A DNA stretch of 64,000 bases from NCBI RefSeq assembly GCF_000372425.1, contig NZ_AQVD01000002.1, positions 126,307 through 190,306 on the forward strand, written 5' to 3'. The notes under the pieces are model-generated. The model saw nothing but the letters and a program-made list of their open reading frames with translations, did not search any database and was not told the DNA's origin. Origin of the DNA: Streptococcus ferus DSM 20646. GTDB taxonomy: Bacteria > Bacillota > Bacilli > Lactobacillales > Streptococcaceae. This document shows, one piece after another, positions 15,066-26,548 of the stretch; positions within the stretch are counted from its first letter, which is position 1; each line of letters opens with the position of its first letter. A program made the position numbers and the translations under genes.

Positions 15066-15440
15066 ATGTTTGCAATGTTAGGTGCAGTAATATTTGGAGT
15101 TATAGCAACTATGACCGTTCTTGTTGCTTGCGGTTTGCCTTTGGGCGAATTTACAATGGGTGGACAACATAAAATCTTACCAAAGAACCTTAGAGTTGCA
15201 GCCGTCATTTCGGTGGCTATCCAATTTTTTGCAATGATCATTATTTTACAAGCCGGAGGTTTTATTCCCTTGTGGTTCTCTTTTAAGGTTACTAAATATA
15301 TTTGTTTCTTCTTTGCTGCTTACCTATCTTTGAATACCATTATGAACATGATTTCAAAAAGTAGGAAAGAAAGATTTGTTATGACCCCACTTTCACTTAT
15401 AGCCGGAATATGTTTTTGGATAACGGCATTTCAGATGTAG
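15066..15440 (+). CDS. Small polytopic membrane protein of unknown function
   Basis: This 124-residue protein has four hydrophobic segments (about 3-25, 45-65, 72-95 and 105-122) joined by short basic loops (KILPKNLR, KSRKERF). The ribosome site GAAGGGAG is ten bases ahead. It stands alone, with its own promoter and a terminator. I do not recognise the family; it could be a small transporter or a stress membrane protein. Confidence 0.7.
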   Translation: MFAMLGAVIFGVIATMTVLVACGLPLGEFTMGGQHKILPKNLRVAAVISVAIQFFAMIIILQAGGFIPLWFSFKVTKYICFFFAAYLSLNTIMNMISKSRKERFVMTPLSLIAGICFWITAFQM

Positions 15441-15515
15441 TATATATAATGAAGCTAACCTACAATGTTTTAAATTGCCGGTTTGTCGCACTAAAACAAT
15501 TAAATAAAATGACTA

Positions 15516-15550
15516 AGAGGAAGTAAAAGTAAATAGCTGTACTTCCTTTT
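15516..15550 (+). terminator. Terminator after the 15066 gene
   Basis: An 8-base stem (15518-15525 with 15540-15547) is followed by six T. Confidence 0.75.
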
Positions 15551-15616
15551 TTGATGCTTAAAAAATGGAAGAAACGATGGCTTATGTACGATGGGGAATA
15601 GTACCTTGTTCTATAT

Positions 15617-16555
15617 TCATAGATTACGCTTAATAAATCGATCAATACTGTCATTCATCACTCGAAGGGCTTGGTGTTCCACTGGATAGTGTCCGCCATT
15701 TGGCAACTGGACCACTTCTACTGGTACTTTTGAAATCTGATCCAGAACAGGACGGCTCAATTCATAAGGTGTCCATTTATCCGCATCTGGCTGGGTCAAT
15801 AAAACCGGAGCAATATCAAAATCCTTGGGAGCAATTTCTGGAACGTAGTTCATGTACGATTGCAAGAAATTGATAGAAGCAAGATTTCCAGCAGATGTCT
15901 TATCTTTCATAAATACTTTGAGCAAATCTTTGTCATTGACAAGGGCTGACATTTTTGAAGCAAACCACATGGGCAGCTGAAGACGACCCAAGCCCAAGGC
16001 TTTTCCGAGCGTCAACATAGGAACGCCAATTCGTCCCATGAGAACGTGGCTAGTAGTTTGATCTCTGACAATCTGATCCTTTTGATCCAAGAAGGTCATG
16101 CCGATAATCCCTTTTACCTTTGGATTGCGGGCTGCAACGTGATAGGTTTCCATACCTCCAGCACTCAAGCCATACAAGAAAATCGGACGGTTATCTCGTG
16201 CCAACTCTCTATCAATCAAGGCTGCCCCAATTTCTACCCAATCATCATAGGTGACGTTTTTTCGATTATGAACTTGGGAAACGCCATAAGTCGGCATGTC
16301 AATCATAATGGTTTCATAGCCATTTTTCGATTGTGGACCACCGAGAATCATAGAAATTTGTCGGCCGTTTGTTCCTACACCATGAAAGGCAATGATTTTT
16401 GCTGGAGCTGCTGGATTTCTAAAGGTATCCAAGTGCAAACGATGTCCCTTGTAATCCCACCATTCTTCCTCAGGTTGATAAGAAGCTGTAAACTGGTAAT
16501 CAGCTGGCAAGGTTTTCATAATTTCTTTCCAAGTAGTTTGTGTTGCGTAGGTCAT
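15617..16555 (-). CDS. Alpha/beta hydrolase paired with an ArsR regulator
   Basis: This 312-residue hydrolase has HGVGTNGR (oxyanion loop, 58-65), nucleophile elbow GLSAGG (129-134, Ser131) and a late Asp/His pair (QPDADKW, NGGHYP). It resembles lipase-like or carboxylesterase proteins of unknown substrate. It lies 69 bases after the ArsR gene in the same direction, with the ribosome site AAAGAGGA. A 12-base motif in that gap recurs in the ArsR promoter, so the pair is probably autoregulated. Confidence 0.82.
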   Translation of the reverse strand: MTYATQTTWKEIMKTLPADYQFTASYQPEEEWWDYKGHRLHLDTFRNPAAPAKIIAFHGVGTNGRQISMILGGPQSKNGYETIMIDMPTYGVSQVHNRKNVTYDDWVEIGAALIDRELARDNRPIFLYGLSAGGMETYHVAARNPKVKGIIGMTFLDQKDQIVRDQTTSHVLMGRIGVPMLTLGKALGLGRLQLPMWFASKMSALVNDKDLLKVFMKDKTSAGNLASINFLQSYMNYVPEIAPKDFDIAPVLLTQPDADKWTPYELSRPVLDQISKVPVEVVQLPNGGHYPVEHQALRVMNDSIDRFIKRNL

Positions 16556-16582
16556 TTTTTATCCTCTTTTCGTTTTTATATT

Positions 16583-16594
16583 TTTAAACATTTC
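16583..16594. promoter_or_regulatory. Putative ArsR-binding motif, copy 2
   Basis: TTTAAACATTTC is the exact reverse complement of 16943-16954 in the ArsR promoter. It lies between the regulator and the hydrolase gene. Confidence 0.4.
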
Positions 16595-16624
16595 AACATA
16601 TTTGTGATAAGAAAATTTAAAGTC

Positions 16625-16927
16625 TTACTTTAAATCCTCCTCTATAGAATGCACCAGATCTTTTAGGATAATCAGCGCCTCTTCTAAGCATATACTGTAA
16701 TAGCGTTCTTTTCCATCTTTTCGATAGGTGACAAGATCTGCTGAGTAAAGCAATTTCAGATGATGCGAAACCGTTGGTCGAGAAAGCGACATGTGGTCTG
16801 TTAATTGATTGACCGTCATCTCTCCCTTATCAAACAAGAGCATCAATAAATCTTGCCGACTCTCATCTTGTAACATGGTAAAAGCTGGAATAGCCTTCCG
16901 CAAATACTGCATTGTTTTCTGACTCAT
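16625..16927 (-). CDS. ArsR/SmtB family transcriptional regulator
   Basis: This 100-residue winged-helix repressor has the motif DESRQDLLMLLFDKGEMTVNQLTDHMSLSRPTVSHHLKLL; SRPTVSHHLKLL is the recognition helix and YRKDGKERYYSI the wing. There are no cysteines for metal sensing, so it may sense another ligand or redox state. It leads the hydrolase gene in one operon. A strong promoter lies directly upstream. Confidence 0.88.
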   Translation of the reverse strand: MSQKTMQYLRKAIPAFTMLQDESRQDLLMLLFDKGEMTVNQLTDHMSLSRPTVSHHLKLLYSADLVTYRKDGKERYYSICLEEALIILKDLVHSIEEDLK

Positions 16928-16942
16928 TTTTTACCTCGGGTC

Positions 16943-16986
16943 GAAATGTTTAAACTTATTTAATTTTAAAGTTTTGTATTTGTCAA
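16943..16986 (-). promoter_or_regulatory. Promoter of the ArsR/hydrolase operon with putative operator
   Basis: Minus-strand TTGACA (16986-16981) and TAAATA (16962-16957) are 18 bases apart. Directly downstream lies GAAATGTTTAAA (16943-16954, plus strand), the motif repeated inverted at 16583-16594. Confidence 0.6.
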
Positions 16987-17062
16987 CCCCTTTGCTCAAA
17001 AAATCAACAAATTGATAAAAGCCTCCTGCACGAGCTTGAGTTGACATGTCAAATGGAAAAAC

Positions 17063-17097
17063 AAAAACGACAGGTCCCACGTTTTCCTGTCGTTTTT
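17063..17097. terminator. Strong terminator after the NAD(P)-binding gene
   Basis: A perfect 12-base stem (17063-17074 with 17086-17097) has A and T runs on both sides, so it can work in either direction. Confidence 0.9.
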
Positions 17098-17103
17098 TGC
17101 TTG

Positions 17104-17745
17104 TTAAACAGCTGTCATGTCTTTATGACGGTAAATGGTTTGTGGATTTTCGTTCAGAGCATTTTGGACCATGGCACGCGCAACCTGTTCTGGCCGAATG
17201 CCCTTCCAGCCTGCCATAGGACCGACCAGAACTGGGGAGATGACTTGGAAGATTTTGATCCAAATAGCTCCATCCAGCGTCAATCCTTCACGCTTGGGCG
17301 CAATCAGCATCGAAGGCCGATAATAGCGGTGAGTGCCGAGATTGAGCTTGAGCAAGTCCTCTTCCAAACGGCCCTTGACCTGTAAATACTTATACCCTAT
17401 TTTACTATTGGCTCCCATAGCGGAAACGAGATTAAAGCTTTTGACCTTGCCTGCACAGAGTTTTGCAAAATCGTAGGCGTACCCGTAGTCCACCTTTTCA
17501 AAATCTTGCCTCTCCCCTGTTCCGATGGCACAAAAGACATCTGACTCCTCTAGAATAGCTGGGTTGACAATAGGATTTTCAAAGTCAATGATGATTTTCT
17601 CAATTTCCTGATAGTTGGGAAGTTTGTGAATGGAGGCTCTCCCCAAAACATAAATCTTACGGTAGTGGGGATTGGTCACCAATTCCTGTAAGAGATGACC
17701 GCCTACCTCGCCCGTTGCACCTAAGAGTATGGCTGTGTTTGACAT
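17104..17745 (-). CDS. NAD(P)H-binding oxidoreductase-like protein (HTATIP2/TIP30-like)
   Basis: This 213-residue atypical SDR has the cofactor motif GATGEVGG (9-16), then VLGRASIH, FCAIGTGERQDFEKVDYGYAYDFAK, and SAMGANSKIGYKYLQVKGRLEEDL, which carries the YxxxK pair (YKYLQVK). This order is typical of the TIP30/HTATIP2 group. The substrate is unknown. The ribosome site AGGAAAGGAA is clear. A promoter lies about 110 bases upstream and a strong terminator follows, so the gene is monocistronic. Confidence 0.8.
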   Translation of the reverse strand: MSNTAILLGATGEVGGHLLQELVTNPHYRKIYVLGRASIHKLPNYQEIEKIIIDFENPIVNPAILEESDVFCAIGTGERQDFEKVDYGYAYDFAKLCAGKVKSFNLVSAMGANSKIGYKYLQVKGRLEEDLLKLNLGTHRYYRPSMLIAPKREGLTLDGAIWIKIFQVISPVLVGPMAGWKGIRPEQVARAMVQNALNENPQTIYRHKDMTAV

Positions 17746-18047
17746 GATATTCCTTTCCTAGTGGTCTGCTGAAATAACTTTCTTCGGCTGGGAAATATCC
17801 ACTGAAACTCGATAAAAATCAGAGTTATTTTTTGTTTTACAAGATAGATTATAGACCTCCACAAGAAGATTTTGAATAACATTTAATCCTTTGTTTTATC
17901 ATTTTACGCCAAAAAAGCTGAGATTTTGTTCTCAGCTTTGAAAATCAGCGATGTAGTATTAGTATCTTGGCGTGTTAAATAGTATGAGGTCAACCGTTTC
18001 CCACCACCACCAACTCACCTGCTCGTGGGGAACAGAGCAAGCCCTTT
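17746..18047 (-). other. Intergenic region between the NAD(P)-binding and sugar isomerase genes
   Basis: It contains a minus-strand promoter for the NAD(P)-binding gene (TTCAAA 17876-17871, 17-base gap, TATAAT 17853-17848), giving an untranslated leader of about 95 bases. A hairpin terminator (17914-17923 with 17930-17939) ends the sugar isomerase transcript. Between that terminator and the isomerase stop is a GC-rich stretch with no recognised feature. Confidence 0.55.
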
Positions 18048-18854
18048 TTATGAAAAAAGCTGCTGGAGATAGGCATGGCTCGCCAGCTGCTCTCTTGGGT
18101 CGAGCATATCTGCCAGATCAATTTCATAGATGCTGGTAGCCTTTGGATTGAGCAAGGGGATAACCCGCTTCCAGTCGATGGACCCTTGGCCCAGAGGCAG
18201 ACTGTCATGCTCCTGCCCTTTTGAATCAACCAAATGATAGTGCACAATATGGTCTTTCAAATAGGCCAAAGAGTCTTCCAAGGCTTCCTGATTCCCCTTT
18301 AGGGCGATAAAAGCGTGGGAAACATCGTAGGCCAGACGGTAGCCGCGCTTAAAAATCTCACGCTCAAGCTCTCTATCCCCAAAGCAAAAGAGAGGGGAAA
18401 TGGAATTTTCAAACATAATCCGGTCTTTGCCAAAGTCCCGATAAATATCCAGTCTTTGCCAAAGAACTTCCGTAGCTTCTGCCAAACTCCGATAATCTGC
18501 AATAAAAGCATGGGTCTGCTTTTCGTAGGAGCCATGAACCAGCACCTGTATATCATACTTAGCAGCCAAATCCAGCAAAGTCCTTGTAGAATAATCGATG
18601 AAATCCACTAATTGCGGATGGCAGTCCGCCTTGGCAACCAGCTCCAGCATCTCCCCTCGATAAAATACAGGATGGTGCAGGATGATATCCCGGATGCCTG
18701 CATCCTTTACTCTCCTAATCCCCTGTTCCAGCCTAGACAGTCCCTCTTTTGTCAAATCATGCTCCGAGGTATAAAATTCATAGACACTGGGTCGGTATTT
18801 CAGACGGCTCTCCATTTGGTCAGGAGCAGCACTTGATTTTAGCCCTAAACGCAT
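18048..18854 (-). CDS. Sugar phosphate isomerase/epimerase family protein (TIM barrel)
   Basis: This 268-residue protein has the AP-endonuclease-2-like TIM barrel fold: VYEFYTSEHDLT, IILHHPVFYRG, LVHGSYEKQTH, IMFENSISPLF, AYDVSHAFIAL and HYHLVDSKGQEHDSLPLGQGSIDW. The conserved His, Glu and Asp residues on these strands are the usual metal ligands. The end of the barrel, GQGSIDW, is typical of xylose-isomerase-like TIM proteins. The start follows AGGAGG, with an extended -10 (TGT-TATAAT) about 25 bases upstream. The substrate is unknown; it stands alone. Confidence 0.82.
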   Translation of the reverse strand: MRLGLKSSAAPDQMESRLKYRPSVYEFYTSEHDLTKEGLSRLEQGIRRVKDAGIRDIILHHPVFYRGEMLELVAKADCHPQLVDFIDYSTRTLLDLAAKYDIQVLVHGSYEKQTHAFIADYRSLAEATEVLWQRLDIYRDFGKDRIMFENSISPLFCFGDRELEREIFKRGYRLAYDVSHAFIALKGNQEALEDSLAYLKDHIVHYHLVDSKGQEHDSLPLGQGSIDWKRVIPLLNPKATSIYEIDLADMLDPREQLASHAYLQQLFS

Positions 18855-18928
18855 ACAGCCACCTCCTATCTCTCAAATCCTATTATAACAGATGGGAAGA
18901 CAATTTTCCTCAGCTTACGCCATTTAAA

Positions 18929-19230
18929 AAACGAGAGTGGGACATAAATTGGTAATTTCGAAGAAATTCAATTTCGTCAACAAGTCTTTATTTCCAGTTG
19001 TTGACCTAAAACGGTCTATCCCCAGACCTTTTGAACTCCCACCTCCGCATAGCTCCAAAGGTTTGGGGAACCTTTGGAGGTTGGAAATAGAGCGAACTTT
19101 GTTCGCATCAATCGTATAGGGCTATAAAAGCTGATTTATCAGCGCATTAGAGCCCACTCAACTACTGCGCCATAAGTACCTAAAACAAGTATAAAAGAGT
19201 TTGGAACTAATTTTATCCCAAACTCGCTTA
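18929..19230. repeat. Streptococcal intergenic repeat, copy 2
   Basis: This non-coding stretch begins GAGAGTGGGACATAAA, carries AATTTCGA and CTCCCACCTCCGCATAG, and has an 11-base perfect hairpin around 19050-19080 (CTCCAAAGGTT arm). It ends in a GAGTTTGG/CCCAAACTC terminator-like stem near 19198-19226. The same ordered motifs occur at 6716-6900. It fills the space between the isomerase and the next gene. Confidence 0.55.
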
Positions 19231-19241
19231 TCTTATCTAGC

Positions 19242-19685
19242 CTAACGGTAAAAGAGCAAACAGAGGCAGGCACATGCATAGACCAGGCTATAAGTCAGGT
19301 GCAAGGGAATATTCCAACGCAGGTAAAGCTGACGCTGTCGCTCATCAAAGAATCGACCGCTGACAATGGTTTCTTCTGCTTTACCAAATCCGGTCAAGCG
19401 GTGACAGAGCAACAAGAATGGCAACGGCAAAAGGGCAGTGAGGGAGGCATAGCTCTGAGCAAACAAGACTGCCAGCAAACCGACTACAAATTGACTGCCC
19501 ATACAAAAGGCATAACGTTTCGCAATATTTTCCTGCCTGCGAAACACACTGTAATAATCCGAAAAACCTTTATCTCTATGCGTTTTTAGAAGAAAATTAT
19601 AGTAATGACCGAGGGTCACGCAGTAAGAAAGCATAAAACCAGCAACCATGCCAGTCGCAAGAATGGTCAAGTCATAAATGAGCAT
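19242..19685 (-). CDS. Four-helix membrane protein of unknown function
   Basis: This 147-residue protein has hydrophobic segments near 5-25, 60-78, 82-98 and 125-145, with a charged loop between the first two (HYYNFLLKTHRDKGFSDYYSVFRRQEN). The start is moved to ATG 19685 because the in-frame GTG two codons earlier lies inside the ribosome site AGAGGTG. It follows the TMEM175-like gene by about 38 bases and is likely co-transcribed. It resembles DUF1772-type membrane proteins only loosely. Confidence 0.68.
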   Translation of the reverse strand: MLIYDLTILATGMVAGFMLSYCVTLGHYYNFLLKTHRDKGFSDYYSVFRRQENIAKRYAFCMGSQFVVGLLAVLFAQSYASLTALLPLPFLLLCHRLTGFGKAEETIVSGRFFDERQRQLYLRWNIPLHLTYSLVYACACLCLLFYR

Positions 19686-19723
19686 AAGCACCTCTTTTGA
19701 AACACAGCAATAGGCTACGCTGC

Positions 19724-20269
19724 CTAGATTTCCAAATCCCGTCCTATAATAAGACCAATCACATTGAAAAGAATAAGACCAACGAGGGCTAATGGAATGT
19801 GCCAGAGCGCCAACAGGATTAGAACCAAAAGAACAGCTAGATAAGACAAGGTCCTGGACCAGGGATAGGCTGGCATGTCATTTTCCTCGCACAAGGCATA
19901 GTACATGAGGCGGTAAGACAAAGCCCAGAGCATATTTAAGGCTAAAAAGACGATGACTGGTGTAGAATGGCCAGGGTAGTCCGCCATCCAAGAGGAAATG
20001 TAAGGGAGGAAGGACTGAATGAGCAGCCAGAGGGCATTGGCCCAAAACACCTTGCGATTGATTGTCTCTGCATAGTGAAATAGGTTGTGGTGCTGAAACC
20101 AGACGCCGACTAGAACCACAAAAGACCCCATATAGACGAGGTACGATTCCCAGTTCACCAAGAGGGCATCTAGTCGATAAGATTCGGGTTTTGGAAGCTC
20201 CAGTACCAAAATGGTCACCACAATGGCCACAATGGCATCTGTAAAAGCTTCAAATCTTGCTTTATTCAT
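19724..20269 (-). CDS. TMEM175 family (DUF1211) potassium channel-like protein
   Basis: This 181-residue membrane protein opens with ARFEAFTDAIVAIVVTILVLEL, the RxxxFSDA-type first helix that defines the TMEM175/DUF1211 family, followed by about five more hydrophobic helices. Bacterial members form potassium-leak channels as tetramers of such units. The length fits the single-repeat bacterial form. The ribosome site TAAGGAG precedes ATG. A second membrane protein gene follows in the same direction. Confidence 0.85.
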   Translation of the reverse strand: MNKARFEAFTDAIVAIVVTILVLELPKPESYRLDALLVNWESYLVYMGSFVVLVGVWFQHHNLFHYAETINRKVFWANALWLLIQSFLPYISSWMADYPGHSTPVIVFLALNMLWALSYRLMYYALCEENDMPAYPWSRTLSYLAVLLVLILLALWHIPLALVGLILFNVIGLIIGRDLEI

Positions 20270-20330
20270 AAGAACTCCTTAACTGATCAATGTTTCCTAT
20301 TATACTAAAAATATAGCCGTCCGCTATGAT

Positions 20331-20606
20331 TCAGACCAGATAGTTATTGTCCTTATTAGCAACTTCCAGCGTTCTCAGCTCATAAGTCTTATGACCAGAC
20401 GCAATAAAGGGATCACTTTCAGCCAGTGCAACAGCCTGATCATGGCTATCGGCCTTAAAAACCACCATACCCCCAGGATAATCGCTGAAAGGTCCACACA
20501 AGACAAGTTTATTATCAGCCTCTAAGGCCTTCAGATGTTCGACATGGTCTCTGACCAGTTGGTCAGTCAATGCCTTCTGATTTGTCATCAAATACATATA
20601 CAGCAT
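20331..20606 (-). CDS. YciI family protein
   Basis: This 91-residue single-domain protein of the YciI/YCII fold (ferredoxin-like dimer) has DHVEHLKALEADNKLVLCGPF, with the conserved His and the GPFxD turn, and AVALAESDPF, the family signature (DPF). The start at 20606 follows GGAGG; upstream codons are not supported. The function is unknown; some members are thought to be enzymes acting on small aromatic substrates. Confidence 0.83.
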   Translation of the reverse strand: MLYMYLMTNQKALTDQLVRDHVEHLKALEADNKLVLCGPFSDYPGGMVVFKADSHDQAVALAESDPFIASGHKTYELRTLEVANKDNNYLV

Positions 20607-20655
20607 GACATGTCCTCCTTTATTTTTCAAAGACAATAAGCCTTGTGAAGAATAG

Positions 20656-22064
<1,409 letters not shown>

Positions 22065-22072
22065 ATATCATA

Positions 22073-23476
22073 TTAGCGCAAGCCTAGCTCTGATAGTTTT
22101 TGCTGATACTTATCAAAATCAATCGCCAGAGCCTGTCCGCCGTACATATCGTAATCGTCAATCCAATCCCCATTCTCAGGAATCGTCATCTGTTCCACAC
22201 CGCCTTTTCCGCTGGTCAAAGCCGACAGGCCGTTGGTCAGCAAGAAGCTATAAGACACATTGGTCGATGTTAGAGCATAGATTTTCCCCAGCGCTGCTGA
22301 GCCGGTAAAGAGCTTGGTCGGATCTTTAACCTGAGACATTACGGCTGACATAACCTGCTGCTGCCGTTTGGTCCGGCCATAGTCGCCCTCATCATCCTTA
22401 CGGAAGCGCGCATAGTTGAGCAGGGTTCTGCCATCCATCTTCTGCTTGCCGACATGAATCGTCTGATTGGGCACCACGCCGTCTTTCATATTAAGATCAT
22501 CTGGTACTTCGACAGAGTCTACGGCAACACCATCAACCGTTGAGAACTTCGCATTAATGGTGACGCCATTTGGAAAGAGGGTATCAATAGCCTCCGCAAA
22601 TGTCTCAAAATCGACCATCATATAATATTTAATGTCAATGTCAAAATTATTTTTCAGGGTTTGACGCATGAGCTCAGCCCCTTGGTTATTATTTTGCTCA
22701 CCAATATTAAAGGCAGAGTTGAGCTTACTGTCATAATAGCCTTCCGTGCTGACACCCGGAATATTAACCAAGGTATCCCGCATAAAGCTGACCATTTTAA
22801 CCTTTTTATCCTTATTACCGACATTGACCACCATAATCGTATCGGTTCTGGCCTCCGAAGAACCTTGGGTAATCCTTTGGTCACTTCCCAGAATAAGGAT
22901 GTTTGTCCCATCCTTAGTGTCCTGTCCCTTAAAGACTTCCGTCATGGCGGCTTTATAATTCTTATTATTGCCTGATGAAATATCATTCATGCCTTTGAAG
23001 AACATAAAAATCATACCGGCCAGAGTCAGCAGCAGCAAGACTCCTGCCCACTTCAAAATGGTTTTAAAGCGAATCCGCTCTTTAGCTTTGGGTGCTTTAA
23101 ATTTTCCTGAAGAAGAGGCCGCCAAAGCAGCTTTTCTTGCCTTACGGCTTTCACGCTTGGGCTCTTGATCAACATAGACCGGGAGACCTTGATCTGTATA
23201 CTGACTATCCTCGTCCCAGTAATCTTCTTCCTGATAATAACTGTCTGCTGCATCATCATAGTCCGTTTGATAATCATAGCTATTATCATACCGATTATCC
23301 TGATAAGGAGACCTGTAAGGGGCTTGATAGTTATTCTCGACCTGACGCGCTTCAATCTTTCGTCTCAGGTAATCAAACTCAGCCTGTTCTCTGGCAGTCA
23401 GATAAGCCAGGTTTCTAAGCAGGTACTCATAGCGCAGCTGTTCGTGGCGGGCTGTTTTCCCATTATCATTCGTCAT
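22073..23476 (-). CDS. LytR-CpsA-Psr family glycopolymer transferase
   Basis: This 467-residue membrane protein has a long cytoplasmic N-terminus (1-141), one helix (about 142-160) and an extracellular LCP domain (about 185-425). LCP landmarks are present: GSDQRITQGSSEARTDTIMVV, SFMRDTLVNIPG and NYARFRKDDEGDYGRTKRQQQ, whose Arg and Asp residues bind lipid pyrophosphate. Such enzymes attach teichoic acid or capsule to peptidoglycan. Unusually, residues 50-105 of the cytoplasmic part are crowded with Tyr, Asp and Gln. It is the last gene of the aromatic cluster, as in pneumococcus. Confidence 0.92.
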   Translation of the reverse strand: MTNDNGKTARHEQLRYEYLLRNLAYLTAREQAEFDYLRRKIEARQVENNYQAPYRSPYQDNRYDNSYDYQTDYDDAADSYYQEEDYWDEDSQYTDQGLPVYVDQEPKRESRKARKAALAASSSGKFKAPKAKERIRFKTILKWAGVLLLLTLAGMIFMFFKGMNDISSGNNKNYKAAMTEVFKGQDTKDGTNILILGSDQRITQGSSEARTDTIMVVNVGNKDKKVKMVSFMRDTLVNIPGVSTEGYYDSKLNSAFNIGEQNNNQGAELMRQTLKNNFDIDIKYYMMVDFETFAEAIDTLFPNGVTINAKFSTVDGVAVDSVEVPDDLNMKDGVVPNQTIHVGKQKMDGRTLLNYARFRKDDEGDYGRTKRQQQVMSAVMSQVKDPTKLFTGSAALGKIYALTSTNVSYSFLLTNGLSALTSGKGGVEQMTIPENGDWIDDYDMYGGQALAIDFDKYQQKLSELGLR

Positions 23477-23502
23477 ATTACTTCTCTATATCATCTTTTC
23501 AT

Positions 23503-24317
23503 TTATAGCTGATAAACAGCATAGTTACCAAGAATTTTATACTGAATTCCAATACTTGTCAACTCTTGGAGGGCAAATGATACCAATTCTTCATTCCGAT
23601 TTTCAAAATCAATAATAAAGAAATACTCTCCTAAAATAGTCTTCAGCGGACGGCTTTCAATCTTGGTCAAATCAATTCCTCGCCAAGCAAAAGTAGATAA
23701 GGCCTTATAAAGCGCACCGGGCAGATTGTCCGGCAGCGTTAAGGCAATCGTAATCTTTTGATCTTCCTGCTTCAAGGAAATATCTGGCCGACGGTGACCC
23801 AACACCCAGAAGCGGGTGTAATTTTCATCAATTTCCTGGATGTCTTTAGCGATGATAGACAGGCCGTACTCGGCTGCCGCAGAATGCGGAGCGATAGCTG
23901 CAAAATTCTTCTGAGGATGGGACGCCACAAAACGCGCCGCATAAGCTGTACTGGCGGTCATCTCAATCAGGGCATCTGGATAATACTGGCGGATATACTT
24001 CTTCCCTTGGGCAATGGCCTGAGGATGCGAAAAAATCTTATCGATTTTCTTATCCTTAGAGGTCGCCATCAACTGTTGTTTGATAGGCAGGATAATTTCC
24101 GCAACAGCCTCAATCTCAGCCTGATGAAAAAGATAGTCCGAAGTCTCATGAACACTGCCTTCAATCGAATTTTCCACCGGAACAATGGCGTACTCAACCT
24201 TTCCGGTTTCATAAGCCTTGATAACTTCTGTAATATTTTCAAAAGGCAGGAGGTCAGCCTCTGGAAACGCATGAAAAGCTACGTTATGCGTAAAAGAGCC
24301 TTTGGGTCCTAAAAAGC

Positions 24318-24327
<10 letters not shown>
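23503..24327 (-). CDS. pheA: Prephenate dehydratase
   Basis: This 274-residue enzyme converts prephenate to phenylpyruvate in phenylalanine synthesis. The catalytic domain shows VPVENSIEGSVHET and the TRF motif at 171-173 (Thr171 is the catalytic residue). The C-terminal ACT domain carries ESRP, the phenylalanine-binding motif, so feedback inhibition is expected. There is no chorismate mutase domain. It overlaps the end of aroK by ten bases. Confidence 0.96.
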
Positions 24328-26088
<1,761 letters not shown>

Positions 26089-26143
26089 CTATCGCTCCAA
26101 AAAGATACTTTCCCTCTATTTTACCATAATTTCACTGCAAAAA

Positions 26144-26163
26144 AACCATCATTTCTGATGGTT
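26144..26163 (-). terminator. Terminator between ylbF and aroA
   Basis: On the minus strand an 8-base perfect stem (26163-26156 with 26151-26144) with a four-base loop is followed by seven T. It would split the aromatic cluster into two transcripts or lower expression of the second half. Confidence 0.78.
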
Positions 26164-26198
26164 TCCAAATTTTAGAGTATGTTGTCCTTATCATCCTG

Positions 26199-26537
26199 TT
26201 AAATCAAATCCTGTAAAGGTTTGAAGACAATGCGTTCAATGTCAGCCATATAAACCGACAAGGCCTGCTGCGCATCAAAATAAGATTTTAAAACAGGGTT
26301 TTCTTCAATACGCTTGCCAAAGCTCTGCATCTCTTCTTGGTCTTTTTCGGTAGGCGCCTGCCCTGCCTGCATCAAACCTTGAAGTTTAGACTGAAAATCA
26401 ATAAATTCTTTTAAAAGAGCGGAAGCCGTCTGATCGGCATCTACTTTTTGCTTGCTCTCAGCAACTGCCTTGTATTCTGGCAAGTCACAGATACCACGTT
26501 CCAAGTTGTTAGCTAAATCATAAACATTAACGGTCAT
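26199..26537 (-). CDS. YlbF/YmcA family protein
   Basis: This 112-residue helical protein of the YlbF family has conserved YDLANNLERGI at the start and LLKEFIDFQSKLQGLMQAG in the middle. In Bacillus, YlbF works with YmcA and YaaT to guide RNase Y, but the two Cys-based iron-sulfur ligands of that complex are not evident in this protein beyond one Cys. It is placed between tyrA and the terminator, the same position it holds in other streptococci. Confidence 0.83.
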   Translation of the reverse strand: MTVNVYDLANNLERGICDLPEYKAVAESKQKVDADQTASALLKEFIDFQSKLQGLMQAGQAPTEKDQEEMQSFGKRIEENPVLKSYFDAQQALSVYMADIERIVFKPLQDLI

Positions 26538-26548
26538 TTTTTCTCCTT

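Noticed and set aside
17990..18020. Run of CCACCACCACC near 18000, considered as a repeat or CRISPR-like unit
   Set aside because: It is a single short run with no second copy and no spacer structure.
19686..19691. GTG start two codons before the ATG of the four-helix membrane protein
   Set aside because: This GTG is part of the ribosome site AGAGGTG, so the following ATG at 19685 is the better start.
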